A stretch of DNA of 64,000 bases. Origin: Trichoplusia ni. Lineage: Eukaryota > Arthropoda > Insecta > Lepidoptera > Noctuidae. Below are positions 39,901-48,460 of this stretch, piece by piece. Within the stretch, counting starts at the first letter, position 1. Each line of letters begins with the position of its first letter. The translations under genes were made by a program, and so were the position numbers. The notes under the pieces were generated by a model. The model ran no database searches. It worked only from the letters and a program-made list of their open reading frames with translations, and was not told the origin of the DNA. Where the stretch lies: assembly GCF_003590095.1 (NCBI RefSeq), contig NC_039478.1, positions 21,514,001 through 21,578,000 of the forward strand, given 5' to 3'.

Positions 39901-42900
39901 AAACCAAAAATAAAACATAAGCTTACTCGCTACGGATTTTTGTAGCTTCGTAACTTGTCTGTAACTTCAACAGACATGTTCATTTTCATCACTCATCAAT
40001 CAAAATGTAATAAGACATACAGTTTTGTCACGTTTATAATTATGTGCATTACCGACGGCATGTAATAAGTCATACTTTTTATCACGTTTATCATTACGTG
40101 CCTTATCGACGGCATATCTGTCTTGAAATTCAGCGTAATCTCACTACAAACAATTAAAATGTGAACTACATCCAAAACCCATGGTCACCCTACAATGACG
40201 CAATATATCGGGTGCCAATCGCTAGGGCTGTCACCCTAATGTTTCTATTATTCTTGTGATAATGTTGTTGGGAACATTACTTGACGAGACCTACCCTAAT
40301 AGCCGTATTACTGCATGACTCTACTTTTATTGTTCAGTAGAATCTTATTCGAATAATTACGGGTTGAGGGTGAACTTAGAGCAGTGGATCGAAAGTAAAC
40401 GATATATTTGTTGATGATAGCTATCGTTAATAAGTAAAGTATACAATAGAAAATTTGGAAATAATAAAATTGTTTTTCCAAAGTTTTACTGAAGGATTTT
40501 TTGTCACATCACTTCCACTCTTCCGTTAATTGTTCTTCAAAAATTGACCAAGAGAGGAGTATGAAAATGTAATCGTCAAATGTTTTTCTTTCTCTTGTAT
40601 ATGAAATAAATTATTTTGTAAATCTAAATCTCTTTAAAAATAGTTAACAGATACATGTCAATTCAAGCTCTATATCACGATCCTGATCCTGATTGATTCC
40701 TGAATATAATTACATTACCTTCTACATTTTCAAAAGCAATCTATTGGATATAGGATAAAAAGGCACATGTTCTAGTTATATTGTTTTTCAAAGCGACTCG
40801 GCGACCTAATGGACCGAATTAATTGGAGCCATTTGTACGAGCGATTCACTCGGCAAATTAATTTTGTTATTCGCTTAAAGTCGCTGTGTGCCTGTTTTAA
40901 TTATTATTGACTTAGCTTTTATTATTTCTTTGATATTTATTGTTTTATTTTGTTGAATTATTGTCTTGTCTTTAATTTAATAACATTGTATTTAATCCGA
41001 ACTCAAGTCTGCTTTTTAGAAAGTTCATTTCAATATCAAGAATATCGAAGGTATATCGTATAAATATTTGAAGACACCAATTTTAATTTAGAAAAAAGTA
41101 TTAAAATCCTATACCTAATCTCTTTTAACAATAAAAGAGAAAATAATTCGTCAAAACTACAAAAATAGCGAAACTCTCAATAAAAAAAATACATTTAAAT
41201 TTTTACAAATAAAATAACCCTATTGCCATTCAAAACAAGATTCCGCCAGCGGCAGCGTCCAGATAACAGATTATAAATAAACATTAATTGAATGTTAATA
41301 ATTGAGTGCCCATCAACTTGGCGGGATAAAAATCTGAAAGTCCGGAAATTAAAAAGTGTTTCATCCCGGGCTCGAGTGCAGCGGAAAAAGTTGGACAAAA
41401 CCGGGAGGATTAACTAGCTCGCCAGTAATGGAACGCTGTAGTAAAAAATAATTCGATATTTATAAGTTTTATGAATATTTTTGTACGTTCGTAGAGGCAA
41501 ATTGCTTTTGTTTCGGGATCCGTTTTATTTTGGTGACCACGCTTTTCTGTTTTTGTAATTTGTTTAATGGGTTTTATTTTGGGCGTTTTTTTTTTGTGAT
41601 GTTTTTATTTTGTTTTTCAATTGAAATTATGTGTGTTAAACAATGTTCGGGCGCATTGTAAACTCTATAAATAAAACCGGCCAAGTGCAAGACGACATCT
41701 GGACTCTGAGGGTTGAGTTCAAATAGGTAAAAAAAAAAACAAATCAGTTTGGTGACAAAATATATTACATATAACCGTAACAGCCGTTGCTTAATTTCGA
41801 TCTTTATTTTTGATATTTATTACTTTAGCGGCAAATGAATTTCATCATCTCACAAATTTAAACTTTCTAGCTACTACAGTTCATGAGAAACAGCCTAGTG
41901 ACAGACATACTGCATTTTCTGAGAAAGTTGGAAGCGTTTGTTGAAAAATGAGGGGTCCGTTTTTACCCTTTTCTTAGGGATCCCTGAAAATGAAGACAAT
42001 TTCATGATCTAGTTATTTTTAACCGACTTTCTAAAAAGAGGCTTTCTTCCACACAGTATCCCATAGTAATAAATTTTGTTTATAAATTAGTGTCTAGCTC
42101 ATTAACTAAATAATTAAAAGTAGTTCGCTTACCATGTTGAAACTAGGTGTATGTTACAATTTACATTTTAAACAGTATTGCGACAAAGCTTCGGAGAAAC
42201 ATGAAAATTAGTTTATTTCATATGAAATGTAGAAACACTTAATTTATTGAAATTAATTGTAGTAGTGTACTTAACGTAGATAATTATAAATTCACATATC
42301 ATATGTAATGCAATAATTTATTCTATAAATGTTATCACTTATAGATGTTATTTTTTAAGCGAGTTGTATCTATTTCCTAACAGGCTATCCTGAACAGAAA
42401 TGTTGAAACAGAGGTCGTAGCCTCTTTTAAATTCCAAACATGTTATATAAATGATGTTTTGCCATAATTAGTAAATAAATGATATTTCCTTCTTGGAAAT
42501 GTATTATATGTGCTAGCAAGCAGTAAGCATCGATCAGCTTATTAAGCTGAACCATTTTTGAGAGAGCTGCACAACCCGACACAACGATAACGCCAGTGAC
42601 ACGAGAATATGTAGGAAATTATACAAATCTTACGGTTTAATTATTTTTAACTTTTTTTCATTTTTTTTTGTTTTGCTTTATTTCTTTCATCTAAGTATTC
42701 CTTATCCAGTTATACACAACACACGAATAATTTAATGTTTGACCACTTCAGATGAGATATCAAATTTTTTAATATACAAAAGCTCTCGCGGTGCAAATGA
42801 CCCTTAACCCATTGTAAGGTAATTAAACACACATTCGTGCTTGTAGAATTAATAAAGGTGATCGCAGACCGCGGCGGCGCGGCGCGGCGGTGTGATTGCG

Positions 42901-45797
42901 CGCTAATGAGAACCCCGCTCCGACAGCGCGCTCCAAATTGCCTTATACATTTTTAATAGATTCGTTTAAGCCGCTTTTTTATCTAGCAGCATTTTATCTT
43001 CACCGCTTTAAAACTTCCAGCCTTCCACCCGAACGGGGAGAGCAACGAACGGAGAGCGGAGAACCACCCGCAATACGTTAATAGATTTTAAAAATTAATA
43101 CTTTTACGCAATTACAAACGGACAGACTGTCAGTTTCGACGGTCCTAATGAAATAACGCTGCTTCATAACTTTATTAAGGATCCTTTGATCGGTGTTGTG
43201 TTAAGTAAAAAAATTACGCTAAGGGAGTAATCAAAAGTGACATGATACTTATTAAGTTAAAATAAGTGAGTTAAAGCGACCGGCGGCGCGACTCAAAAAC
43301 TATTTTATGAATAATAGATGGCGCCGGCGGCGACCAATCCCGGGGGAGCACCGCCCACTGCGCCCCCAGCCCGCGCCCCGCGCCCCCCCCCCGCGCCCCC
43401 CGCGCATTCCGCGCGCCCCCCGCCCTGCCTTCTCTATTCATTAGCACATTACCACCCCTTAGGCACGCGAGTCAGTTGGGGTAAGAAACTGATTTTTGCC
43501 TTTTGAGGAGTTTTTTTTAACTCTTTCATGTAGTTTTGTTAACTGCTTAATTGTTGTTAGTTGTTTGTAAGATTTCATTTACGAACAAACGTAGTTGGAT
43601 TACTTATTAGTTGGTAGTTGGATCGTAATTTGTTTCTGAACCATATTTGTTACGATCAATGTAAGCTTAAAACTTAATAAAGAAAATACGCTAAAATATA
43701 TCTATAAAATACATTTCAGAACAGTAACACACATCAAACATAAGAAAGGAACTTGGTTACCTAGTTATAAAACAACGATCTATTACGAGTATCGATAACA
43801 TCTTTATCGAATCGAATAACATAATCGAGTCGTAAATCGTTAAGAGACAAGAGCTTTAACTAAGAATAACATCATTAGGCCGAGAGCCGGCCAAGTAATT
43901 GCGTTACTCAAGTTTGTGCCGATAAGTGGAATCGACGCGACGCGACTCCTGGACTAGGCGGTCATGTTGACGATACAAACTTCGGATCATAAGTCGATTT
44001 ATGGATGGTAAACAATCGGTTTTAGACGACTATGCTGTTGTTATGGAAAATAGTAATCAAAGAGCTGACTGAAACTAACGAAACTCTTGCTTATATAACA
44101 TCTCCGTTTTTTTGTATTAAAAAATAACTAGGTAACCATCAGGTAATTTCGCGGTTATTACACCAAAACTAAAGAAGGGGGTAAAGTCGTTGTTTGTCCA
44201 GTTTAATTTTCTTCCTGTAAAATTCTTCCGTATTATGTAATCCGGTGCGATCGTCGCAAGTGCGACATTTATGGCTTTTAGCTAGAAAATATATATAGAT
44301 AGCAAGTTCCATAATATATGCAAGAAAAAGGAATACGAGATCTAAATGGGTGAATTTCAACAGGTCCAAAAAAATCTTCATTTCCGTGGATTTTTTATTC
44401 TTCAACTTTAGAACAATAAAAAATAGTGTTTTCTCAAGTTTTCGATCAGATATGCAGTTTTGCTTAATATCTAGCAGATAGCTTAAAAAACTAACGAGAT
44501 ATACAAGATTGAAAATTCCGTGCCACGGCGATGAAACATGCATGCACGGCAATGAAACAGGCGTCCATGGCAATGAAATGTTATTATAGTGTACAAGAAT
44601 ATTTAAATGATAAAGTTAATCATTGAAACAAAAATAAATACTATTAATTTATACGCAATAATAATAGAATATAATGTGTAAAAATCCAGTCACACATGAT
44701 ATTATTTTTATAATATAACTATAAATAGATACATTCCTGTCTAGTGGCGAAACAAACATAAGTCACGGAAATGAAACACGTGGCCACGGCAATGAAAGGA
44801 AACTGTTTTACAAGGCACGGCGATGATATTTTTTTCATTCCCGTGTATTTTTTTTCATTGCCATAGCAAATTTTGTCCACGGAAACCACGGAAATGAGAG
44901 CACGGCAATGAAAATCAAGGGGTATAATTCAATTTACTAAAAAACTGGTAATAATTCACAGTAATGAACACTTTACAAATAAGCTAAATATAAATGGCAT
45001 TGTATTGAATGCTCAATCGAGATTAAAAACTTATTGAAATAGAAGTTAGACCTATCCACGGCGATGAAAGAAAAAATGTCCAGTACCAAAAAAATTGAAT
45101 ACTTTTAATTATAGCTCGAAAACGCAGGCACGTACACACGTCGTTCCTTGTCTAGCCTTTCGACGTTACTTATATGCAACGTTTAACGCAAAACGGGAGC
45201 GACGCAAAACGTTAGAATATGCAATATTCTCAAATATGTTTAGGACATGGCGATGAAAGGTAGTTCTGGGACAAATGGTTTTTTATTAACCATACGTTGT
45301 ATTGTGTAAATATTTGAATAAATGTATTCCGAGTCAATACTCTAACTATTCACGAACCAAATAAAACTAAGTTTTAATATAAATAACGATACATTTTTGA
45401 TCAATGATGACTTTAATACATCAAGGTGAGTCGTGGACAAACACGGCGATGAAAGATTATGTGGTTTAACTTTTTTTTTTGGAAAACCTATTAATTATAT
45501 TAATAAAATATTTAGTGCTACAGATAGATTTTTATGTCATCTACCTAAAAAAAAATGTTAGAACATTATAACAATGCTTTTTAGTACCGATTTCATCGAT
45601 GCCACGCAATTTTTGGGTCCGGGAAATTCACCCAAATGCTACTAGTTACATTGAACCTTAGTATTGTTGGTCCACTTACAAGGATGTGAGGCTGTGAAGG
45701 GATACTCGAGGGTCGGCAGCCGGTGCTGGTGCGGCGGCAGGCTCGGCGGGCAGTGGTAGCAGAACAGCCCGCGCCCGCCACCGCCACCGCTCGCCAG
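24942..45797 (-). CDS. Drgx: Drgx, paired-like homeodomain transcription factor (six exons recognised, gene partial)
   Basis: Nuclear DNA-binding transcription factor; in vertebrates DRGX specifies nociceptive sensory and dorsal horn neurons. Exons at 45680-45797, 39034-39125, 38407-38508, 26049-26159, 25546-25709 and 24946-25053 all have GT/AG borders and join in phase to about 232 residues. A homeodomain occupies roughly residues 59-118 and starts QRRNRTTFTLQQ. It contains THYPDVFTRE and ends VQVWFQNRRAKWRKAE, with W48, F49, Q50 and N51, so it is a Q50 paired-like class domain. FCYHCPP near the N terminus matches the vertebrate DRGX start (MFYFHCPP). The segment ERLKEEQRKRE after the homeodomain is arthropod-Drgx-like by memory. 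Introns are about 6.55, 0.53, 12.25, 0.34 and 0.49 kb. The start codon and 5' UTR are not found. No C-terminal OAR motif was seen, so the protein either stops at 24942 or continues into an unrecognised exon. Unc-4, Arx, Vsx and Prrx were considered and fit worse. Exon calls are firm; the symbol is very likely. Confidence 0.88.
24946..25053 (-). CDS. Drgx: Drgx coding exon F, terminal or penultimate
   Basis: 108-nt stretch in phase with exon E (AG plus G makes Arg, then 35 codons plus CA). The acceptor is ATTCGTGACCAG before G at 25053. It encodes a Ser/Pro/Ala-rich stretch and ends HHIFSPFD. The 3' border is ambiguous. Reading on gives CAG TGA, a stop at 24942-24944, so this could be the last exon. 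But the same bases form a consensus donor CA|GTGAGTAT, so splicing to an unrecognised exon at lower coordinates is equally possible. An OAR motif found in vertebrate DRGX was looked for downstream and not found. Confidence 0.68.
25546..25709 (-). CDS. Drgx: Drgx coding exon E (Ser/Pro/Arg-rich C-terminal region)
   Basis: 164-nt GC-rich exon, 54 codons plus AG. The acceptor is GCAAATCAG before GGC at 25709 and the donor is AAAG|GTAAAG at 25545. The reading frame fixed by exon D is open across it and gives a low-complexity tail of Ser, Pro, Ala and Arg with an RSPNRSPNRSPR repeat. Its GC content stands out against the AT-rich introns, as expected of coding sequence. The repeats are S/T-P sites that proline-directed kinases could phosphorylate (inference). 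No named domain. Support is frame continuity, splice sites and composition rather than sequence homology. Confidence 0.78.
26049..26159 (-). CDS. Drgx: Drgx coding exon D (recognition helix and basic tail)
   Basis: 111-nt exon, 37 codons. The acceptor is TCATCAG before GTG at 26159 and the likely donor is AAG|GTACTG at 26048. It encodes the rest of recognition helix 3, VWFQNRRAKWRKAE, with the DNA-contacting Gln50, Asn51 and Arg53. A charged helix-prone segment ERLKEEQRKREGD and a short acidic tail ending DPADDK follow. Phase 0 at both ends agrees with its neighbours. The donor is the least certain border: GT dinucleotides just after GGGGAT would give a shorter exon that is not in phase with the next one. 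Confidence 0.9.
30565..30665 (-). repeat. Fragment of a common moth repeat (TGTCCCACTGCTGGGCAAAGG)
   Basis: CTGTGTCCCACTGCTGGGCA, AAGGCATCCCCC and a CCTTCCACGATTTTCCG block are familiar as the antisense of a moth SINE or LINE end. The 68-codon minus frame over it is not a gene. Confidence 0.45.
31755..31890 (+). repeat. Fragment of a dispersed repeat with AGTGAGAGTCTGACACT
   Basis: GTTTAGTTAGTGAGAGTCTG, ACACTGCCCACTTCCATCCC, then GGCGGTGTGTGTCAATGAGG. The AGTCTGACACT stretch is recurrent in moth repeats. Borders uncertain. Confidence 0.35.
31977..32235 (+). mobile_element. tRNA-derived SINE, family 1, full-length-looking
   Basis: Head GGGCCTGTTGGTCTAGTGG then TTAGCGAC (A box) and GTGGGTTCGATTCCC (B box) give a Pol III promoter from a tRNA. 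The body follows with TGTGTGATGAGCATGATTAT, ATGTATTTAGAAACATATAAG and GCTCTGCTTAGCTTGGG, ending in an ATATTATATTATT tail. The body after the tRNA part shows this is not a working tRNA gene. A loose repeat of CACTGT...TTCA...TTG on both sides may be the target duplication. It lies in the long Drgx intron, opposite to the gene. Confidence 0.85.
32654..32845 (+). mobile_element. tRNA-derived SINE, family 2
   Basis: Head GCACGGATAGCCAAGTGG with GTCGTGGGTTCGATC as B box. The body has TGAACAATCGTTTATGTGAT, TCCTGAGCCTGGATATCTCT and GCGGCACAAGCATTAAATAC. Three other pieces of the family are in the window. The 133-codon minus-strand frame across it is repeat-derived. Confidence 0.8.
37366..37500 (-). 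repeat. SINE family 2 body, minus-strand copy
   Basis: Reverse complement shows GTTCGATCCCCGTG, TTTGTGTGATCTACAAATGC, GGATGTCTTTGTGCATGTGA and CCGCGGCACAAGGCTGCAAT, matching family 2 from the B box to near the 3' end. The plus-strand frame of about 66 codons here is the antisense of the SINE. Confidence 0.78.
38045..38235 (+). repeat. Related AATCAAAATC-headed repeat
   Basis: CATCAAAATCAAAATCCATT then TATTTAAG is the head of the family at 2318. The following AACACCCCGTAGGCTGTGAA and GGCTCAACTAACTGCACAGC are degenerate. It ends about 170 bases short of Drgx exon C, inside the intron. Confidence 0.4.
38407..38508 (-). CDS. Drgx: Drgx coding exon C (homeodomain helices 1-3 start)
   Basis: 102-nt exon, 34 whole codons. 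The acceptor is TTTGTTTCAG before TTG at 38508 and the donor is CAG|GTCAGT at 38406. It encodes homeodomain residues 13-46, starting LEELETAFAQ, running through THYPDVFTRE and ending NLTEARVQ. Ala rather than Met in DLALKINL is a small departure from the usual DLAMKINL. The exon ends between homeodomain residues 46 and 47, the intron site typical of paired-like homeobox genes. The intron that follows is the longest seen here, about 12.2 kb. Confidence 0.94.
38842..38955 (+). repeat. Copy of the MITE-like element, right end lost
   Basis: AACTATCGTGAGAAAGATTA, AAATTATGCAACGGTTTACT, CACGCGTATTTATCGGGATT, GCCCGACTAGTCTCGGGCCC and CCGGAGTCCTTAATCATGAG match 47575-47692. It lies in the 525-bp Drgx intron between exons B and C. 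Confidence 0.75.
39034..39125 (-). CDS. Drgx: Drgx coding exon B (start of homeodomain)
   Basis: 92-nt exon: two bases finishing a split Tyr codon, then 30 codons. The acceptor is TGTGCCAG before AT at 39125 and the donor is CAG|GTAAC at 39033. It encodes a linker with HPAIHDDTFVRRK, then QRRNRTTFTLQQ, the N-terminal arm and first turn of helix 1 of the homeodomain. RRKQRRNRTTFTLQQ is near-identical to vertebrate DRGX from memory. The intron after homeodomain residue 12 is only about 525 bp. Confidence 0.92.
39239..39661 (+). CDS. Unrecognised 140-codon frame antisense to Drgx, upstream side of exon B (doubtful)
   Basis: Frame open from 39227 to a TAG at 39659-39661. It begins at GTG; the first ATG is at about codon 30 (NLMGDKFF). 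The DNA is somewhat less AT-rich than its surroundings, notably at 39530-39650, where codons give VVPEVPRHYIESTNLPR and MSAPIDEVETL. It is not a shadow of any exon. No domain, signal or homologue recognised. It could be a fossil exon or retrocopy inserted in the intron. A frame of this length is expected about once by chance in a window this size and composition. Confidence 0.2.
   Translation: MRVALPKLSVPCKYEVKQRYVYVAAVKNLMGDKFFCGLGLFVLNPQCRQSDYSDKFLTILPSYNYFLTLLFKPKINEIYSIKHKSFQTLSQIWQSKGQSVVPEVPRHYIESTNLPRVYYSYPNMSAPIDEVETLCVVTRI
40007..40115 (+). repeat. Two-copy tandem duplication, 55-bp unit
   Basis: Starts at 40007 and 40062. Both units read GTAATAAG-CATAC, TTT-TCACGTTTAT-ATTA, GTGC-TTA-CGACGGCAT, with about nine differences, and no spacer. 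It lies in the Drgx intron between exons A and B. The origin looks like a local duplication; no other copy was noticed. Confidence 0.85.
41668..42000 (+). repeat. Moth dispersed repeat starting ACCGGCCAAGTGC, longest copy
   Basis: Starts AAAACCGGCCAAGTGCAAGA and ends with a block TTCTAGCTACTACAGTTCAT, AAACAGCCTAGTGACAGACA and GGGGTCCGTTTTTACCC. Four shorter copies of the end block lie in the window. Non-coding; mechanism unknown to me (MITE or SINE tail). Confidence 0.7.
43310..43430. other. C-rich low-complexity tract in Drgx intron
   Basis: Nearly pure C/G-rich DNA with CGCCCCCCCCCCGCGCCCC-type runs between AT-rich flanks. A 62-codon Pro/Ala frame across it is compositional. It is followed by ordinary intron sequence. 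The nearby 42865-42950 stretch (GCGGCGGCGCGGCGCGGCGG) is of similar kind. Either may be CpG-rich regulatory DNA. Confidence 0.6.
44169..44573 (-). CDS. Unrecognised 134-codon frame within the motif cluster (doubtful)
   Basis: Open minus-strand frame that begins inside the first three motif copies and reads through AT-rich DNA. It predicts a hydrophobic stretch (LVFLFLAYIMELAIYIYFLA) that could be a membrane segment, then HKCRTC and a basic end. No family recognised. The motif copies dictate its first 20 residues, and the rest has the Lys/Leu/Phe bias of translated AT-rich DNA. Either a remnant of a transposon protein or chance; chance is somewhat more likely. Confidence 0.15.
   Translation of the reverse strand: MPWTPVSLPCMHVSSPWHGIFNLVYLVSFLSYLLDIKQNCISDRKLEKTLFFIVLKLKNKKSTEMKIFLDLLKFTHLDLVFLFLAYIMELAIYIYFLAKSHKCRTCDDRTGLHNTEEFYRKKIKLDKQRLYPLL
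44377..45454. repeat. Cluster of a 13-bp motif, CACGGCRATGAAA, about 13 copies on both strands
   Basis: Plus-strand copies, exact or one or two bases off, begin at 44524, 44545, 44566, 44764, 44785, 44816, 44887, 44901, 45057, 45246 and 45442. Minus-strand copies end at 44389, 44845 and 44865. The first three are spaced 21 bases apart. The variable positions are concentrated at CGG(C/A)(G/A)ATG. Sequence between copies is AT-rich and unrelated. It sits in the Drgx intron just downstream of exon A. I do not recognise the motif as a known repeat. Could be a transposon end, a binding-site cluster or decayed satellite. Confidence 0.8.
45680..45797 (-). CDS. Drgx: Drgx coding exon A (N-terminal, FCYHCPP motif)
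   Basis: 118-nt exon with 39 whole codons plus one base. The acceptor is TTGTTCCAG before CTG at 45797, and the donor is CTT|GTAAG at 45679. It encodes a Gly-rich stretch, then LFCYHCPPSLPPHQH, then an acidic/aromatic linker ending ASHP. The FCYHCPP core is the counterpart of the start of vertebrate DRGX and is what separates this gene from other paired-like genes. The open frame continues upstream through the acceptor to an ATG at 45834-45836. That ATG lies in the polypyrimidine tract, so it probably is not the start; a further 5' exon is expected at higher coordinates. The exon ends in phase 1, and its T completes a Tyr codon with AT from the next exon. Confidence 0.82.
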
Positions 45798-47597
45798 CTG
45801 GAACAACACAAACGAGATATAGCGAGGTGTGACCAAACATCTATAGTCTAATTGGAAGAATCTTCAGATTCATTAGGTTAACAGGGTAAGGGTAAAAATA
45901 AATCTAACACTATTGTTTGTCTCCCTAGTCACCTAATATAGTTATAGAGGTGTCAAACTGTGAGTGAACTCTTATTAATAAGCCGACACGGGTTCCGGCT
46001 GACTTCTTTATTTAACTTAGTGGGAACCCATCAACGTCTAGCCATGATGCATAAGCTGTGAAGTATAATTACAAAATTGATTATTACGAGAACAATTCAC
46101 TATGCGTCCCTTTGATTTGATTGAGTATAAAATACTAATTATTAAATATATATATATTGTTATTATCATAGTTACTATTTAGAATAAGTTTAATTGTAAA
46201 ATTGTTAGTTAATAAGATTAATTCATTACGCCCACAGACAAACTGTGCAAACAGTTTTGTGGGGTTTATACGCATACGTTATTTTTTACGCAGAAGCCAA
46301 AAATTGGAATCGCATTAAGGGATGAAAGAAGTGTTCTTCCTAACAGTAGGGTATAAGTGTTAAAATATTATCAATATTCATCACCATTCGTAACAATTAC
46401 ACGAATCACAACCGTCATAAAACGGATTGTATCACGACTTTTAAACTGCAAATAATAACTTGACATCGAAAGTCAAACGCACCGACAAAACATAAGACAA
46501 TCAGTAATCTAACACAAAATTAACATAGGAATGACGCCGCTTAATAATAAGGCGATCGAATCCTTGCAATGTGCGCGTGCGCAATGAATTTAAATTATTT
46601 TAAGTTCACACATCTACGGTGCGCCGGCGCACCCTTGTGATCATAGACGATTACTAAACTCTTTGATTGTGGATTGAATTGTGTCAAGAAGAAAATGGAA
46701 TTTTAATGGTAGTGCGTGTTATTATGCGCTTTGGAGAGCGGTGAGTGGAGCTGATGGTGTCTTTAAAAGATCTATAGATGATGTTATGTAGTAATAATAA
46801 AGATAAAACTGTGACAAGATGCTGGGGAATAGAGACTGAGAAAGCCCAGTTACATTAATTTGTAGTCTTCGTCATTATAAGTTTGATGTAAATTATATCT
46901 TACAAAAATGTTCCCTTTTTGAAAATGGAATCATAAAATACGTCTTAATCTACTCCAAATTCCCATAAAATTCTGGAACAAACGCTGCTCAACTAGCAAA
47001 TAAAATGGCTTTATTATGGCCTATGATTTTATTAAACTGCCGCTCTGAAGAGCGCACTGTGCGACAGTTGTAAGGACACGTTGGTCATAAATCAATTAAT
47101 TTCGATGAATAAATTGCTAGATTGCATGCAGCGTGCGACATCCAGACCACTGTGCAGTCCACACAGGTTTTTCGTGTAGGTATAACTGTGATTTATATTT
47201 ATGGAATGGGGATAAAATGATAAAATTAGCTTTCACGAAGTTTTGGTAGTCTTGCACATATTTAACTGAATTTTAGGTGATTGTTTATTTACGTGATAAT
47301 TTCCTTTTTAAGTGATTTCTTACAGAAAATCTTAATTCAGAATTAACTCATTTATACTGGTGTATTGCTACTTCTCATGGTAAATTATGGACTTTAGTCA
47401 TTAGACACTATTCACATTAAGATGGTCGAATTAGATTTTTCGAAGACTATTTATGTAATTATAAGTCAATTACTTCACACTTTTAATTTATAATTTTATT
47501 ATAAGACAATGCCTATAATTATAACCATTTAATTATATTTAATACTAAACAACTATGTATATCATTTTTATAATAACTATCGTGAGACTGATTCATT

Positions 47598-47734
47598 ATT
47601 AAATGATGTAACAGTTTACTCACGCGTATTTATCGGGGTAGCCCGACTAGTTTCGGACCCAACCGGAGTCCTTAATCATGAGCAGACGCGGCGGGATCGC
47701 GAGTTCGACTCAGTAAACCGTTACATCATTTAAT
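47598..47734. mobile_element. MITE-like element with about 23-bp terminal inverted repeats
   Basis: Left end ATTAAATGATGTAACAGTTTACT, with ATTAAATGATGTAACGGTTT and ACT as the reverse complement of the right end (one mismatch). The inside reads CACGCGTATTTATCGGG, CCCGACTAGTTTCGGACCC and AACCGGAGTCCTTAATCATG. 137 bp, no coding. The copy at 38842 shares sequence left of the repeat (AACTATCGTGAGA), so the real element may start earlier. Confidence 0.65.
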
Positions 47735-48269
47735 TATGTATATCATATCCATGCAAAATATTGGCAATATTTACTTAAGTAAGTAACCCCACCTTTGTAT
47801 GAAAAATCATTATTCGTGACCCACAACTAAATTTTTAATGACAATAATCGAACACTTCACATATTAAAATTAAAACAAATAAAAACATATTTAAAAAGTA
47901 ACTTTAAATATTAAAAAAAATCTTTATTTATGAAAAAAAAAATCCGCGCACTGACATAACTTTATTTGCAAGAGGAAAATGGCAATGAAATCCAATTGCA
48001 ATATAACTAGTACCCACGTGTGGACGAGACGTCGGTATAAATGACATTAATGGAGCCATGAGGCGGCTAAACGATGCGCGGGCGCTTTCGATGCACTGAC
48101 GTCAGCACACTGCGCCAAAATACAGGACAATTTGGACAAAAAAGAATAATTTACTAACCTAATGCCCAATTGTTGAAGTCGAGAAATGTGTTTGACAATA
48201 AAAACACTATAAGCATAATTAAAACTATAAGTAGATCTTTGACACATGATGAGATGAGAGAAGATCTTA

Positions 48270-48460
48270 CCTTCTCATCTCAACGCCATCTAGTCTCAAG
48301 CTAAGAAAAGTTTGTATGTATTATTTCTAAATACATACCTACATAATATAGATAAAAACGACCAAATAGAACAAATGATCGTGCTCATCACACAAAGATT
48401 GTCTCGGGTAGAAAATGAACCTACGACCAAAGGTTATTAACCACTAGACCAAATTGCCAG
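48270..48460 (-). mobile_element. tRNA-derived SINE, family 1, diverged copy
   Basis: Reverse complement reads CTGGCAATTTGGTCTAGTGG, a decayed B box GTAGGTTCATTTTC, then TGTGTGATGAGCACGATCAT, a TATGTATTTAGAAAT block and TTAGCTTGAGACTAGATGGC. It matches the element at 31977 over its length with many substitutions. Confidence 0.8.

Larger units (their letters stand above)
39126..45679. other. Drgx intron (about 6.6 kb) between exons A and B
   Basis: Contains the 55-bp duplication, the ACCGGCC repeat, two GC-rich tracts, the 13-bp motif cluster and two doubtful frames listed separately. 43780-43860 has several TATCGA/ATCGAATCGA stretches. No further coding exon fits between the joined phases. 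Confidence 0.65.

Noticed and set aside
43318..43506. A Pro/Ala-rich 62-codon gene
   Set aside because: The product is a direct read-out of a C-rich tract inside the Drgx intron.
44377..45454. A CRISPR-like or plain microsatellite reading of the 13-bp motif
   Set aside because: Spacing is irregular and copies occur on both strands, which fits neither.
45642..45836. Start of Drgx at the ATG at 45834-45836
   Set aside because: It lies within the pyrimidine-rich tract of a good acceptor (GTGTTGTTCCAG), so it is probably intronic. It cannot be fully excluded.
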